A stretch of 64,000 nucleotides of DNA from Clostridiales bacterium (GCA_031270945.1 JAISWZ010000276.1:1-64000), one strand, 5' to 3'; positions 43,462 through 52,801 are shown, numbered from the stretch's first letter. Translations and numbers: made by a program. Notes: a model not told the origin generated them from the letters alone.

Positions 43462-44250
43462 CTAAGGCCTCCGCAGGAGAATATTTGCGTTTCGCTCCAG
43501 CTTGTCCACAAAAGATATGCCGTCAGGCACGAAGTCCGGGGCGAAGTTCAGTTTGACTAGCTGGGGCTCGATGTACTGCAAAGGGGCGAGGCTGCCAAAA
43601 ACAATCCTGTCGGCGCCAGCCGCCTCGACTAGCCGCTTGATCCCGCCATTGAGGGCGTACAAGCGGGTGAAGTCATAATACACTCCGCCCCGCCGCTTTT
43701 GTGTTGCATCTTTAAGGGCCAGAGCAATGTGTTCTGACGGGCCGTTTGATATAACTATGTCAGCCTCGCTGTTTTGGATTAGCGTTTTGAAATCGCTGAC
43801 GCCAGGGTTCTCAGCCACATCCATCCAGTGCCTTTGCCTTATGTTCTCCAAGGCGCACGGGATCTGCACTGGAACGTTCAACTTTGCCGCAAGATCAACA
43901 AGCTCCAGGCTTTCGGGGCATCCCAAGCGGTATGCGTGGTACGCTGGATAAAGCCTCAAAACCCGAAAACCCAGTCGCTCAACACAAACTAAAAAGTCCT
44001 CGCGCCAGCCGGGGTAGGTTGGGTTTATCACGCAAGCCGTGACATAATAGCTGGGGTCGATGCCTTTTAACAAGGGCGCAAGCTCCAGGTTGCCTTGCAT
44101 GGCGTCCCGGTAAAACACGGCGTTAATGTTTGAGACAACCGAGAGGGATATGCCGGCCTTGCCCAGGGTCTCGAAAACCCGCTGGGCTGATTCAAATGGA
44201 AGCTTTCGGAATGGATAGTGCCCGGCGTAGGCGTGAAAGTCAATCAGCAT
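43462..44250 (-). CDS. Amidohydrolase-family TIM-barrel protein
   Basis: 262 residues, starting MLIDFHAYAGHYPFRKLPFE. The usual HxH motif is reduced to FHAY, and later landmarks are VLRLYPAYHAYRLGCPESLELV and ADRIVFGSLAPLQYIEPQLVKL, where family enzymes have a GSDxP motif. Loss of one histidine suggests an altered or missing metal site. It overlaps the related downstream-numbered gene by eleven bases. Possibly a decarboxylase or lactonase (amidohydrolase 2 type), or a non-catalytic partner. Confidence 0.8.
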   Translation of the reverse strand: MLIDFHAYAGHYPFRKLPFESAQRVFETLGKAGISLSVVSNINAVFYRDAMQGNLELAPLLKGIDPSYYVTACVINPTYPGWREDFLVCVERLGFRVLRLYPAYHAYRLGCPESLELVDLAAKLNVPVQIPCALENIRQRHWMDVAENPGVSDFKTLIQNSEADIVISNGPSEHIALALKDATQKRRGGVYYDFTRLYALNGGIKRLVEAAGADRIVFGSLAPLQYIEPQLVKLNFAPDFVPDGISFVDKLERNANILLRRP

Positions 44251-45052
44251 GGAGAGGCCTTCTTTCCAGATACCGCTCAAAGCGCTTGCCGCATAGTATC
44301 GTCTTCTTGTTTTCCTCAGATATATCGGCGCCTAGCAGCTTTCCTATGCCAGCCTCATAGGACATGTCAGTGCCAAACAAAAGCCGGTCCGCGCCAAGGA
44401 GAGAGACGGCCCGCTCTATCATGCCCTGGTCGCATACGCTTCCGCTGATGTCAGCATAGATGTTTGGGCAAGGCGCTATGGCCTTGATCGACCATTCCCA
44501 GTCACCGCCTCCCCCAATGTGCGCGTAGATGAACGCCTGCTTGGGATGCTCCGCCGCCGCAAGGGCGAAGTGGGTTCCATGGGATATGAAAGGCTGGGTT
44601 TCAGGCTGGTAATTCAGCTTTCCAGAGTGCTCAAGGATGGGAATGTCCAGGGACTCGCAAAGATTAATCACGTCACGTATTGCGGGATCGGAGATGAGGT
44701 ACTGGTTGTAGAGCTTAACACCGACAAACCCCAGCTCGTTTATGCACCGCTTGATCTCGATCTCAGACTCTAGGCGGTATCCGGGATTTACGAAAGCCAT
44801 GCCGTAGATCAAGCCCTTGTGCAATTGGGTGGCCTCAAAGACGGCATCGTTGTGCCGCCTAACCAGGTCGGGAGGGCATTCTGGCACCATCACCGGGTTT
44901 GAGCATACCAGCGCGTCCATGCATGTGGCCTTTGCCATTGTGACAAGCTCAGACAGCCTGGCTTGATCTAGGTTGCCGGATTGGTCAAGCCAAACGTGCT
45001 CGTGCCAGTTGACCACCCGGTTTTCGGCGAAGATTTGCATTAGGTCGGACAA
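44240..45052 (-). CDS. Amidohydrolase family protein (amidohydrolase 2 type)
   Basis: 270 residues. NRVVNWHEHVWLD has an HxH-like HEH metal motif, VGVKLYNQYL and ILEHSGKLNY follow the barrel strands, IYAHIGGGGDWEW contains a metal histidine, and RLLFGTDMSYEAGIGKLLG is the C-terminal GTD motif. It is therefore likely active, unlike its neighbour. Family members include decarboxylases and lactonases. TTG at 45052 follows AAAGGAG at eight bases. Both amidohydrolases sit directly after the importer permease genes. Confidence 0.85.
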   Translation of the reverse strand: MSDLMQIFAENRVVNWHEHVWLDQSGNLDQARLSELVTMAKATCMDALVCSNPVMVPECPPDLVRRHNDAVFEATQLHKGLIYGMAFVNPGYRLESEIEIKRCINELGFVGVKLYNQYLISDPAIRDVINLCESLDIPILEHSGKLNYQPETQPFISHGTHFALAAAEHPKQAFIYAHIGGGGDWEWSIKAIAPCPNIYADISGSVCDQGMIERAVSLLGADRLLFGTDMSYEAGIGKLLGADISEENKKTILCGKRFERYLERRPLHAD

Positions 45053-45077
45053 GAAAAGAACTCCTTTCTCAAGGAAA

Positions 45078-45953
45078 TCAGCCTTTAACCGCCCCAGAGA
45101 GTATGCCTTTGACAAAGTACTTCTGCACGAACGGGTAAATCGCTATGATAGGAGCGGCAACCATGACTATCGCGGCCATCTGGAAGTTCTCTAGCGGCGG
45201 AGGAGGCTCGGTTCCCAGGGGCTGGACGTCAGCCCTCAGCGTCTGCTCCATTACAATGGCACGAAGCAGGTACTGGAGAGTCCACTTGTTGCTTCCCCGC
45301 ATGTATATCATGACATTGAACCAGGAGTTCCAGTAAGAAAGAGCGTAGAACATGGCTATTGCCGCTATCGTGGGCACAATCGCGGGAACTGTGATAAGAA
45401 ACAGCTTATGGAATTCCGTCGCCCCGTCAATGGAAGCCGCTTCGTATATCCCAGGAGGGATTGCCTCGATCTGGCTTCTCACCACTATCACGTAGAAGAT
45501 GCTCAAAAGCCCTGGCAGTATCAGAATGGCATAAGAGTCTCCAAGCTTGAAGTAGTTGGTGTTTATGATGTAGCTTGGGATAACCCCGCCTGAAAAGTAC
45601 ATGGTGACAAGAAAATAAAAAGTCACAAACTTCTTGCCGACAAAGGTCGTGCTCATGGCGTAGGCGGCCGAGACGGTCACGGCCAAGGCGCCTATGGTTC
45701 CGGCAACTGTAATAAATACGGTGTTTCCCAAGGTTCTAAGGAAAACCCCGTTTCTCATGGACAAGATATCCTGGTATGACCTGGTCTCCCAGCCTATGGG
45801 GAATATCGTGACGCGGTTTTGGATCACGGCATTCTTCTCGCTAAGAGAAACAGCCAGGATGTTCAAGACCGGCAGGAGTATCGTGCATAGGACCAAGGAA
45901 ATGACGAGGTAGCCGAAGACTTGGAAGCAGACTTCCGATTTGGACATCTTCAC
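45078..45953 (-). CDS. Carbohydrate ABC transporter permease, LplC type
   Basis: 291 residues, six membrane helices, and the EAA loop EAASIDGATEFHKLFLITVPAIVPTIAAIAMFYAL. It belongs to the YtcP/LplC group that pairs with LplB and a large lipoprotein. The start may be GTG at 45953 (AGGGGTG upstream) or ATG at 45947. With the adjacent permease it forms the sugar channel; no ATPase gene is present in the operon, as is usual when a shared MsmK-like ATPase serves several importers. Confidence 0.92.
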   Translation of the reverse strand: MKMSKSEVCFQVFGYLVISLVLCTILLPVLNILAVSLSEKNAVIQNRVTIFPIGWETRSYQDILSMRNGVFLRTLGNTVFITVAGTIGALAVTVSAAYAMSTTFVGKKFVTFYFLVTMYFSGGVIPSYIINTNYFKLGDSYAILILPGLLSIFYVIVVRSQIEAIPPGIYEAASIDGATEFHKLFLITVPAIVPTIAAIAMFYALSYWNSWFNVMIYMRGSNKWTLQYLLRAIVMEQTLRADVQPLGTEPPPPLENFQMAAIVMVAAPIIAIYPFVQKYFVKGILSGAVKG

Positions 45954-46010
45954 GCGCGATCACCCCTTAGAGCGTGATTTCAGCAAAGGCCAATTTAGCG
46001 ATTTACCAAT

Positions 46011-46958
46011 TTACCATAAAGACCAGCCCGCGTACTTCTTCGCAAGGCGGTTCGCGTTGAAGACGAGGATGAAGTTGGCGAGCGACTGGGTGAAGCCTAC
46101 AGCGGATGAAAGAGAGTATTGAGGAACCCCGCTGTCAGGGAATCCCAGCCTGTAGGTGTAGGTGCTAATCACATCGCCCGTTTCGTAGAGCATTGGATTG
46201 TAAAGCAAAAACACCTGGTCAAAGCCGATGCTCATGATTGATCCAAGCTGGAGAACAAAAAGGACTATAATAATGTTTCTAAGCCCTGGGAGGGTTATGT
46301 GCCAAGCCTGGCGCATCTTTCCCGCGCCGTCAACGGCGGCCGCCTGGTACAGCTCCTGGTCAATGCCGGCCAGCGCCGCTATGTAGTAGACAGCGGACAT
46401 CCCAAAGCCCTTCCATATGCCCGATATTATGAGAAGGGGCTGAAAGAAGCTTGACTTTGAGAGAAAGTATATAGGCTCAAACCCAAAGAATTTGATCGCG
46501 TTGTTTACCATGCCCGTGGACGGCGAGAGTATCGACCTTATTATGCTGGCCGCCACCACCCAGGAGATGAAGTAGGGGAGATAGCTGACGGTCTGGGCAA
46601 ACTTCACGAACTTCTTTGAGCGGAGCTCATTTATGACAAGGGCGAATATTATAGGAAACGGGAACCCGAACAAGAGGTTTCCAATGTTAATGAGAAGGGT
46701 GTTTTTCATGACCCTCCAGAAATTTGGATCGCGCAAAAACAGCTCGAAGTAGTGAAATCCAGCCCAATCGCTGCCTAAGATCCCCTTTGCGGCCTTGAAG
46801 TTCTTGAAGGCTATCAAGACGCCGTAAATAGGCATGTAGTTGAACATGAACAGCAGGATTATGGCAGGGGCCAGGATCACGTACTTGGGCAGGTCAAGCT
46901 TCAGCTGCGCCAGCAGCGGCTTTTTGCGCGTTGTCGCGGCAGCTCCTATGGTGGCCAT
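46011..46958 (-). CDS. Sugar ABC transporter permease, LplB type
   Basis: 315 residues, six membrane helices (first LPKYVILAPAIILLFMFNYMP), EAA loop YQAAAVDGAGKMRQAWHITLPGLRNIIIVLFVLQLGS. LplB-type permeases accompany LplA-like receptors for complex sugars. The ATG follows GGGAGGC. It is separated from the receptor gene by MITE copy 8. Confidence 0.92.
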   Translation of the reverse strand: MATIGAAATTRKKPLLAQLKLDLPKYVILAPAIILLFMFNYMPIYGVLIAFKNFKAAKGILGSDWAGFHYFELFLRDPNFWRVMKNTLLINIGNLLFGFPFPIIFALVINELRSKKFVKFAQTVSYLPYFISWVVAASIIRSILSPSTGMVNNAIKFFGFEPIYFLSKSSFFQPLLIISGIWKGFGMSAVYYIAALAGIDQELYQAAAVDGAGKMRQAWHITLPGLRNIIIVLFVLQLGSIMSIGFDQVFLLYNPMLYETGDVISTYTYRLGFPDSGVPQYSLSSAVGFTQSLANFILVFNANRLAKKYAGWSLW

Positions 46959-46982
46959 GTCGCAGCCTCCCTTGGGTTTTTA

Positions 46983-47051
46983 GAGCATATCCCAAAAGTG
47001 ATTCGAGTGCCTGAAAAGTCCGGCAATACAGGGCAGTTTTGGGATATGACT
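46983..47051. mobile_element. MITE-like palindromic repeat, short copy 8
   Basis: GAGCATATCCCAAAAGTG at the left, TTTTGGGATATGAC at the right, TA at 46981-46982 and 47052-47053. Interior deleted as in copy 4. Confidence 0.6.
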
Positions 47052-47120
47052 TATGAAGCGCGGGCATGGATATCCATGCCCGCGCTGAATTGCATTGCTT
47101 TGCATAATCTTATAAAGGCA

Positions 47121-48839
47121 TTAAATCCCGTACTTTGCCTTTGCCGCTTCCACCGCCGCTGACCTCGCGTCAGCGATATCCTGGTTTTCGCTTATAATGC
47201 GCAAGCGTTGCGCCTCAAACTCTTCAAGGGTAATCTCGCCTGTCACAGCGCGGGAGATGTAGCTAATAAGTTCCTCTCTCAAAGAGGTCTCGCGGTTTAG
47301 CAAGTCATCCGGGATCTGCTCTGCCACTTCAAGAGGATTGTATCCCGCCTTGCCCATGGTCTGGCCTGAGACCTTCTCAAAGGATTCCCTTGCCTTGGCG
47401 TAATAGGATTCCAGATCTTCCGCTGTGACTCCAGGAACGTCCTGATGGAAAGTCTGATGGAAGGTGTAGTAGAACATGTCTATATGGTTAGGGAAGAAGA
47501 AGTTGAAAGTCCTGAGAACTGAATAGTAGGAACCTGGCTCTGGCAATTGCTTGTCAGGAGCGCTGAGCGCCACTGGCTGGCCAGTCGCGTCATACTCGAA
47601 GTCCTGGCCCAAAACCCCAAAGAATGTGAGGTCGCGATAGCCCTTGTCCGATGCCATGAACTCCAGAAACTTCACTATGCCTGGGAGCTTTGCGTCATCT
47701 ACGTTGGCGTTGATGCCAAAGGTGTACATGCCGCCAAGGCTGTCCATTGAATAGTATCCGTCAACTCCCACGCCCTCGGCTACAGGGATCGGGATGTCAA
47801 TGTAGCGGGCTGACGCAGGAAGGCTTCCGCCAAGGATTCCGCCCACGCTTCCGCTGGAAGCGCCATTCGCGTTGTTGGCTATGATAAGCGGGCTCATGGT
47901 TCCACGCTTTTCGCCTTCTTCTCCGCTTGTTGTGGTAACCCATTCAGGATCAAGCAATCCTTCGGACATCATTTGCTTGGCCCAGGTGACCAGCTTTGTG
48001 ATGTTGCCGTCAGCCCAGGAAAGGCGGGTCTGCCCGTCTTCGGGATAGTACTTGACAACGTTCCAGGATGTGTTGAACATGTCATAGAGCCAGAAAGATC
48101 TGAAAGTAAAGCCAGGGGCTATGAAAGGCGTGCTGTCTGGGTGGAGCGCCTTGACCTTCCTTGCCGCTTCCGCCAGATCGTCAGGCGTCTTTATGGCCTC
48201 AGCCAAGGTCTCGTACGTGTAGCCGGCCTCTTCCAGAAGATCAAGGCGGGCCTGGATCATGTGGTTGTCATGGTTGGCCGTGATGCTCTGAAGCGCGTAG
48301 GTCACGCCGTCATCAGATTTCAGCGCTTCGCGCTGCTTGTCATCGTAAAGGCCAGAAATGGCAGATGAGTTCGCGATTATGTCATCCAGGGGCTTGAACA
48401 TCCCCTGCAAGCCGTAATACTTCATTTTTGGAGCGCCAGCGCCGTCAAAGAACTCGATCAGGTCAGGAATGTTGCCTGAGGACATCATGAGCTCAAACTG
48501 CTGGGCTGTGTCCATGTACTCTGGAACCTCGACTACGTCAAAGTCCAAGCCGGTATTCTCGCGAACATAGTTTAGGACTATGTTGTTGCTTATGTCGCTG
48601 CCAGGCATGACTTCTGGCGAAACGCTTGTGTTGAGGCAGTACCAGAACGTAAACTTGGGATAGCTTTCCTCAGGCGCTGGAGCGGCAGGATCGGCGCTTT
48701 CAGCAGCCGGGGTGTCGGCGTTCGCGACTGATGGCGCCGCCGTGGCGGGGGCGCCTGATGAACAGGCTGGCAATACAAGCATCAAGAGCGCTAGAACGGC
48801 CGCCAGGATGGATCTTGCAGAGATCGTTTTTCTTTTCAT
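47121..48839 (-). CDS. Sugar ABC transporter substrate-binding lipoprotein, LplA type
   Basis: 572 residues. MKRKTISARSILAAVLALLM then LVLPACSS is a lipoprotein signal with the lipobox LPAC. After an Ala/Pro/Asp-rich linker comes a large type-1 extracellular binding protein: DFDVVEVPEYMDTAQQFELMMSSGNIPDLIEF, DDIIANSSAI, FTFWYCLNTS. Large LplA-like receptors bind oligosaccharides or sugar acids. The ATG follows AAAGGGG. It is encoded ahead of the two permeases and is the first importer gene of the operon. Confidence 0.92.
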   Translation of the reverse strand: MKRKTISARSILAAVLALLMLVLPACSSGAPATAAPSVANADTPAAESADPAAPAPEESYPKFTFWYCLNTSVSPEVMPGSDISNNIVLNYVRENTGLDFDVVEVPEYMDTAQQFELMMSSGNIPDLIEFFDGAGAPKMKYYGLQGMFKPLDDIIANSSAISGLYDDKQREALKSDDGVTYALQSITANHDNHMIQARLDLLEEAGYTYETLAEAIKTPDDLAEAARKVKALHPDSTPFIAPGFTFRSFWLYDMFNTSWNVVKYYPEDGQTRLSWADGNITKLVTWAKQMMSEGLLDPEWVTTTSGEEGEKRGTMSPLIIANNANGASSGSVGGILGGSLPASARYIDIPIPVAEGVGVDGYYSMDSLGGMYTFGINANVDDAKLPGIVKFLEFMASDKGYRDLTFFGVLGQDFEYDATGQPVALSAPDKQLPEPGSYYSVLRTFNFFFPNHIDMFYYTFHQTFHQDVPGVTAEDLESYYAKARESFEKVSGQTMGKAGYNPLEVAEQIPDDLLNRETSLREELISYISRAVTGEITLEEFEAQRLRIISENQDIADARSAAVEAAKAKYGI

Positions 48840-49000
48840 GTTTTGTACCCCTTTCTATAATAGAGCCCGCTCGCGTTTTAAGTTGCGAGCAAGCGTTTTG
48901 CCAAATAAATAAAACTTAAAAAATTTAATAAATAAAACTTAAAAAATTAAATAAAAAAACTTGAAATTCAAAGCGTTTAATCGGAGATTTCGAGATATGC

Positions 49001-49828
49001 CTAAAGCTCCGCCGCGTCTGCGATGGCTTTGAGAAGCTCTACGCTTTTTACGTAAAACGAGTAATCCCTGGGCGCTTTTCCAGACTTAAGCATCTCGGCA
49101 AACTCGTTGGGGCAGACGTGATGGTAGTCCATGGGAACATTGAAGCTTTGGGTTTTATCATTCAAGACAGTCACCCTAAGGTCGGCCATGTCAGGAGAAG
49201 TCATTATTACAGAACACTTGTCGGGATATGCTACAATAGCCTCAACAGATTCCCCATTCCTAAACGCGCTGACGGAGGTGAAGCCTGGGCCGCACAGGGC
49301 AAGCAAAGTTTCAACCGCGTGGATCCCATAGAACCAATATCCGTCATACTCGCTTTTCCTGTCAGCGGCATAGGATACAATGACAGTAGAGCCAGGAAGA
49401 ATCGCTTGAGCCACAGGCTTCAAACCTTGGAGGGCCTTGAGGCTGCTGCCGCCCGCTAACAGTATCTTGTTGGCCTTAGCCGTTTCAGCGATAGCATTTG
49501 CCTCTTCAACCGACAGGGTGAACGGCTTGTCAATATAGAGCGGCTTTTTTGCTTCAAGAACCTTCATGGCTGGAGAAAAGTGAGCGGAGCCTCTTCTCAA
49601 GACGATTGCCACAGCGTCGCTCTTGGCTATAAGCTCTTCCTCGGTATCGCAAAGCTCAAGGCCAAACTCCTGGCGCAACGAGCCAGCCGCCTGGGGGTCA
49701 TCAGCCCCGTGGATATAGCTTATTGATAAGCCGGGGTGAAGCTTGTCACGGTTAAAGGCCTCGCAAAAGAACCTGGCGTGCGAGCTCTGCGCTCCGATAA
49801 GTCCGAGATTCGATTTTATAAGCGTCAC
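49001..49828 (-). CDS. Gfo/Idh/MocA family oxidoreductase
   Basis: 275 residues, short for the family. The Rossmann start NLGLIGAQSSHARFFCEAFN is somewhat divergent, but KKPLYIDKPFTLSVEEANAI is the EKP-like catalytic lysine region and AGGSSLKALQGLKP follows. Usually NAD(P)-dependent sugar or inositol dehydrogenases. GTG at 49828 after GAAAGGAC is the start. It is the first gene after the operon promoter at 50060-50088. Confidence 0.85.
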   Translation of the reverse strand: MTLIKSNLGLIGAQSSHARFFCEAFNRDKLHPGLSISYIHGADDPQAAGSLRQEFGLELCDTEEELIAKSDAVAIVLRRGSAHFSPAMKVLEAKKPLYIDKPFTLSVEEANAIAETAKANKILLAGGSSLKALQGLKPVAQAILPGSTVIVSYAADRKSEYDGYWFYGIHAVETLLALCGPGFTSVSAFRNGESVEAIVAYPDKCSVIMTSPDMADLRVTVLNDKTQSFNVPMDYHHVCPNEFAEMLKSGKAPRDYSFYVKSVELLKAIADAAEL

Positions 49829-49865
49829 GTCCTTTCATGGTTGCATAGGGGGTCTGGGCTGGATT

Positions 49866-49935
49866 CCAAGGGCGCTGGATAAGGCTGATTGATAAGGCTG
49901 ACCGATAAGGCTGGGAGATTGATAAGGCTGATCGC
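49866..49935. repeat. GATAAGGCTGA short tandem repeat
   Basis: GATAAGGCTG recurs five times in about 65 bases of the operon leader. Confidence 0.7.
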
Positions 49936-50059
49936 CTTGCTTTTGAATAAAAATCATCAGTTTTCGAGAAATTGGCTTGAAGGAGCAGGAATGCTTGCGT
50001 CGTGCTGAAAAACGCGCATTGTGTCGGGATTTAGTGCATAATGACGAAACAACAGATTG

Positions 50060-50088
50060 ATTATATATTATCATCTGAAACATGTCAA
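50060..50088 (-). promoter_or_regulatory. Sigma-A promoter of the sugar operon
   Basis: On the minus strand TTGACA (50088-50083), 17 bases, TATAAT (50065-50060), both perfect. It would drive 49828 down to 37988. Confidence 0.78.
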
Positions 50089-50381
50089 CAAATCTGGCCA
50101 GGCATTTAATGGATATATGAAGCTCTTATTTTTTCGCCACAAGCCAGCCCTCGCAACATGGGACACTGTTATGGCCAGAAAATTGTAAATAAAAAATCGG
50201 TTTTTGAATTTCTTGAAAAAAATCTTTGGCAGCTTTTTAGAAAACTCATATTTATTAAGTAAAACACTTGGGATAAGCGAAAGATGTTCGCGGCCACGGC
50301 TTTATTGCAGGCGCTCGATGGCGCAAAAAGGCTTGTCTAAGACGCCGTGAGCGTTTTGAAAAGAAATAAGTGAGAGATTAT

Positions 50382-50410
50382 TTGACAAATATAATCGCTG
50401 GATGTATAAT
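50382..50410 (+). promoter_or_regulatory. Consensus promoter of the second tRNA-mimic RNA unit
   Basis: TTGACA (50382-50387), 17 bases, TATAAT (50405-50410), a perfect consensus. Start expected near 50417, about 60 bases before the RNA body. Confidence 0.82.
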
Positions 50411-50479
50411 GTAAATCGCAAGATTTTTTTGGGCGTTTCACTGACAAGCATGAGTTGATTTCTGACTGGAATTTCATAC

Positions 50480-50630
50480 GGTTAGGGTGCTCGCTGGAAG
50501 AGCATAGTTTGGACGGAACCCCTTTGGGATTTGATTATCATAATCAAAAGTAGCCAAACTATGGCGTCTTGACAAAGACGCATACAGCAATCCGGAAGAA
50601 CTAAGCAGGTTCGAAACCTGCCCCTGGCCC
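50480..50630 (+). ncRNA. tRNA-mimic (Y-RNA-like) RNA 5
   Basis: Acceptor GGTTAGGG/CCCTGGCC (8 bp with G-U pairs), D arm GCTC-GCTGGAA-GAGC, T arm GCAGG-TTCGAAA-CCTGC. The insert has an extra helix CATAGTTTGG/CCAAACTATG, then the module hairpin GCGTCTT-GACA-AAGACGC and ATACAGCAATCC. No anticodon loop. Confidence 0.8.
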
Positions 50631-50712
50631 TTGCAATTCGATAAGAAGAACGCAAGATGCATTTGTCAATATAATAAAGAAGGAAGCGAGCAGACAACAA
50701 CCGGAAACGAAA

Positions 50713-50998
50713 AATACAACAAATTTAATCGCCAGGCATATAATGAAATGGTTGGCATATAAAGTGCGAGATTTAAAGGATTAATAAGTTTGTAACAAGA
50801 TTTGCTTGTTGACTAAAATTTTTCGATGGCTAGGATACGCTTTAGTTGGGCATAATTTATACTGAAACATTAGATCTTTATGCTGGTTTTATCAAGAGCA
50901 TATCCTCAAATTAATTCCGATTGGCAATTGATAAACCAACCCGAGAACAAAAATTTCCAAACCTGCCCCTGGCCTTTGCAACAAAAAAAGGCCGTTGA
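50713..50998 (+). pseudogene. Decayed copy of the RNA 5 unit (promoter and 3' end remain)
   Basis: ACAAATTTAATCGCCAGGCATATAATG (about 50715-50741) mirrors the promoter of RNA 5 with the spacer conserved, though the -35 is degraded. AACCTGCCCCTGGCCTTTGCA (50960-50980) matches the 3' end of RNA 5. The middle no longer carries the module, and a half MITE end (GAGCATATCCTCAAATT, near 50898) is inside. A hairpin GGCCTTT/AAAGGCC with T-run ends it. Confidence 0.55.
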
Positions 50999-51012
50999 TT
51001 TTTTGAATTCCT

Positions 51013-51203
51013 GACCGAGGTAGCTTAATGGCAGAGCGTAAATGCGCCTTGTTGCACTTGAGGGAAAAGAGTTTTCTTTTCGCTCAATCCAGTGTTGCTC
51101 GCAAGCGTTTCTTGAATTCGCATGCGGCTGTAAAGGCGCTAACAGCAAACTTCCCTTATAATCCCTTAATGGATATGTGCAGGTTCGATTCCTGCCCCCG
51201 GTC
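51013..51203 (+). ncRNA. tRNA-mimic (Y-RNA-like) RNA 6
   Basis: Acceptor GACCGAGG/CCCCGGTC (one mismatch), D arm GCTT-AATGGCA-GAGC, T arm GCAGG-TTCGATT-CCTGC. The module stem is GCGCCTT (51044-51050) with AAGGCGC (51133-51139), opened by an insertion of about 80 bases, followed by TAACAGCAAAC. The GCGCCTT/AAGGCGC pair is a compensatory change relative to GCGTCTT/AAGACGC. It lies just before the second Ro60-like gene. Confidence 0.8.
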
Positions 51204-51274
51204 ATATTGTTCGTGATACACTCTGGCAAACGGCATTTGCAAACGGCATTTGCGATAAAAGCGAGGCGGTTGGC

Positions 51275-52801
51275 ATGAAAGAATCCTTTTTGGCAGTCAT
51301 GGAAGAGCAGCTGCAGAAGTACAATGTTTCCGTTACCGAGAATGGCGCCACCGGGTTTCGCACTACTGGCAACGCGCTTTTGGATCTCAACTTTTCAGTG
51401 GCTACCTTGAGGTACGCATCTGAGACAGAAATAGCCGAGAGATTTAAGAAGGCATTTTTTGAAGACAAGCTTATGGCATTGAAGTGGCTGTTCTTTGCTA
51501 GAGACGTGCGTGGAGGGCTGGGCGAGCGCAGGCTTTTCAGGGTTGCCTTTTCGGAGATGGCAGAGTCTATGCCAGAGTACGTGATGCCGCTTGTGGACTT
51601 GATCCCGTTTTACGGCAGGTATGATGACATGTGGCCGCTCCTTGGCACGACGCTTAAGGGCAGAGTAATGGGAATAGTAAAAGCTCAAATGGCGCAGGAC
51701 CTAGAAAGTCAAAGCGCGTCTATACTGGCGAAATGGCTGCCGTCTATCAACTCAAGCTCAAAAGAGACGAAGCGGATTGCGAAAATTGTCAGGCGAGCTC
51801 TTGGAATGACAGACGCAGAGTACCGCAAGACGCTTTCGTCCCTCAGAAGGAAGATAGACGTAATAGAATGCAAGATGTCCAGCAAGCGATGGGGAGAGAT
51901 AGATTACGAGGCGGTTCCGTCTAACGCCAACATGATTTACAGGAAAGCGTTTGTCAGAAATGACGAGGAGAGACGCAAGATTTTTTTGGAAGCGCTTTCG
52001 GCTGGCGAGGCAAAGATAAACGCGAGCGTTCTTTTTCCGCCTCAGATTGTTCAAGGGTACTGCGACGGGAACACGCTGAAAGCGGAAGATCCAGCCATTG
52101 AAGCGCTTTGGAAAGCCTTGCCTGACACTGTTGGCGGCGAAAACAACTCCATTGTTGTAGCTGACGGATCTGGAAGCATGCTTGGAATGATCGGCAAAAC
52201 AAACGTGTCCGCCCTTAATGTCGCAAACTCCATTGCCATATACTTCGCTGAAAGGGCCTCGGGCCTGTTCAAGAACAAGTTTATCACATTCTCTGAAAGG
52301 CCTCAGTTTGTCGACTTGAGCAAAGGAAAGTCGCTCCGCGAAAAGATCCAAATCGCCATGCTGCACTCGGAGGTCGCCAACACAAACATCGAAGCCGTTT
52401 TTGAACTGATATTAAGCACAGCTATAAGGGGCCAAATGACGCAATCAGATCTGCCAAAAAACATAATCATAATCTCTGACATGGAATTTGACGCTTGCGT
52501 CACGCTCACCTTAAACACCAGGCCAGACAGCAGGCTTTTCGATGTTGTAAAGGACAAGTACAAGAGGCATAACTACAAGCTTCCCAGGCTGGTATTCTGG
52601 AATGTGAACAGCAGGACAGGAACAATCCCGGTGATAGAAAACAGCCTTGGCGTCGCGTTGGTTAGCGGATTCTCAACCAATATCATAAGAATGATCCTAA
52701 ATGGAAGCAAGCTCGATCCCTATGAAGCTCTGGTTGAGTCGCTGAACGTTGAGAGGTACGCGCCGATTGAGGAAGCGCTGAAAGAGGCTGGAGTCTGCTG
52801 A
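51275..52801 (+). CDS. TROVE/Ro60-like vWA protein, second copy (DUF2828-like)
   Basis: 508 residues, closely related to the protein at 30122 over its whole length. Shared landmarks are LMALKWLFFARDVRGGLGER, IPFYGRYDDMW, LAKWLPSINSSS, EINASVLFPP-like AKINASVLFPPQI, and the vWA metal site DGSGSM (Asp297) with FITFSERPQ and IIIISDMEFD. Ro60-type rings bind structured RNAs. ATG at 51275 lies after GAGGCGG. It follows two tRNA-mimic RNAs but has no ligase gene nearby, so this unit is a simpler duplicate of the 27.4-31.7 kb locus. Confidence 0.88.
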   Translation: MKESFLAVMEEQLQKYNVSVTENGATGFRTTGNALLDLNFSVATLRYASETEIAERFKKAFFEDKLMALKWLFFARDVRGGLGERRLFRVAFSEMAESMPEYVMPLVDLIPFYGRYDDMWPLLGTTLKGRVMGIVKAQMAQDLESQSASILAKWLPSINSSSKETKRIAKIVRRALGMTDAEYRKTLSSLRRKIDVIECKMSSKRWGEIDYEAVPSNANMIYRKAFVRNDEERRKIFLEALSAGEAKINASVLFPPQIVQGYCDGNTLKAEDPAIEALWKALPDTVGGENNSIVVADGSGSMLGMIGKTNVSALNVANSIAIYFAERASGLFKNKFITFSERPQFVDLSKGKSLREKIQIAMLHSEVANTNIEAVFELILSTAIRGQMTQSDLPKNIIIISDMEFDACVTLTLNTRPDSRLFDVVKDKYKRHNYKLPRLVFWNVNSRTGTIPVIENSLGVALVSGFSTNIIRMILNGSKLDPYEALVESLNVERYAPIEEALKEAGVC

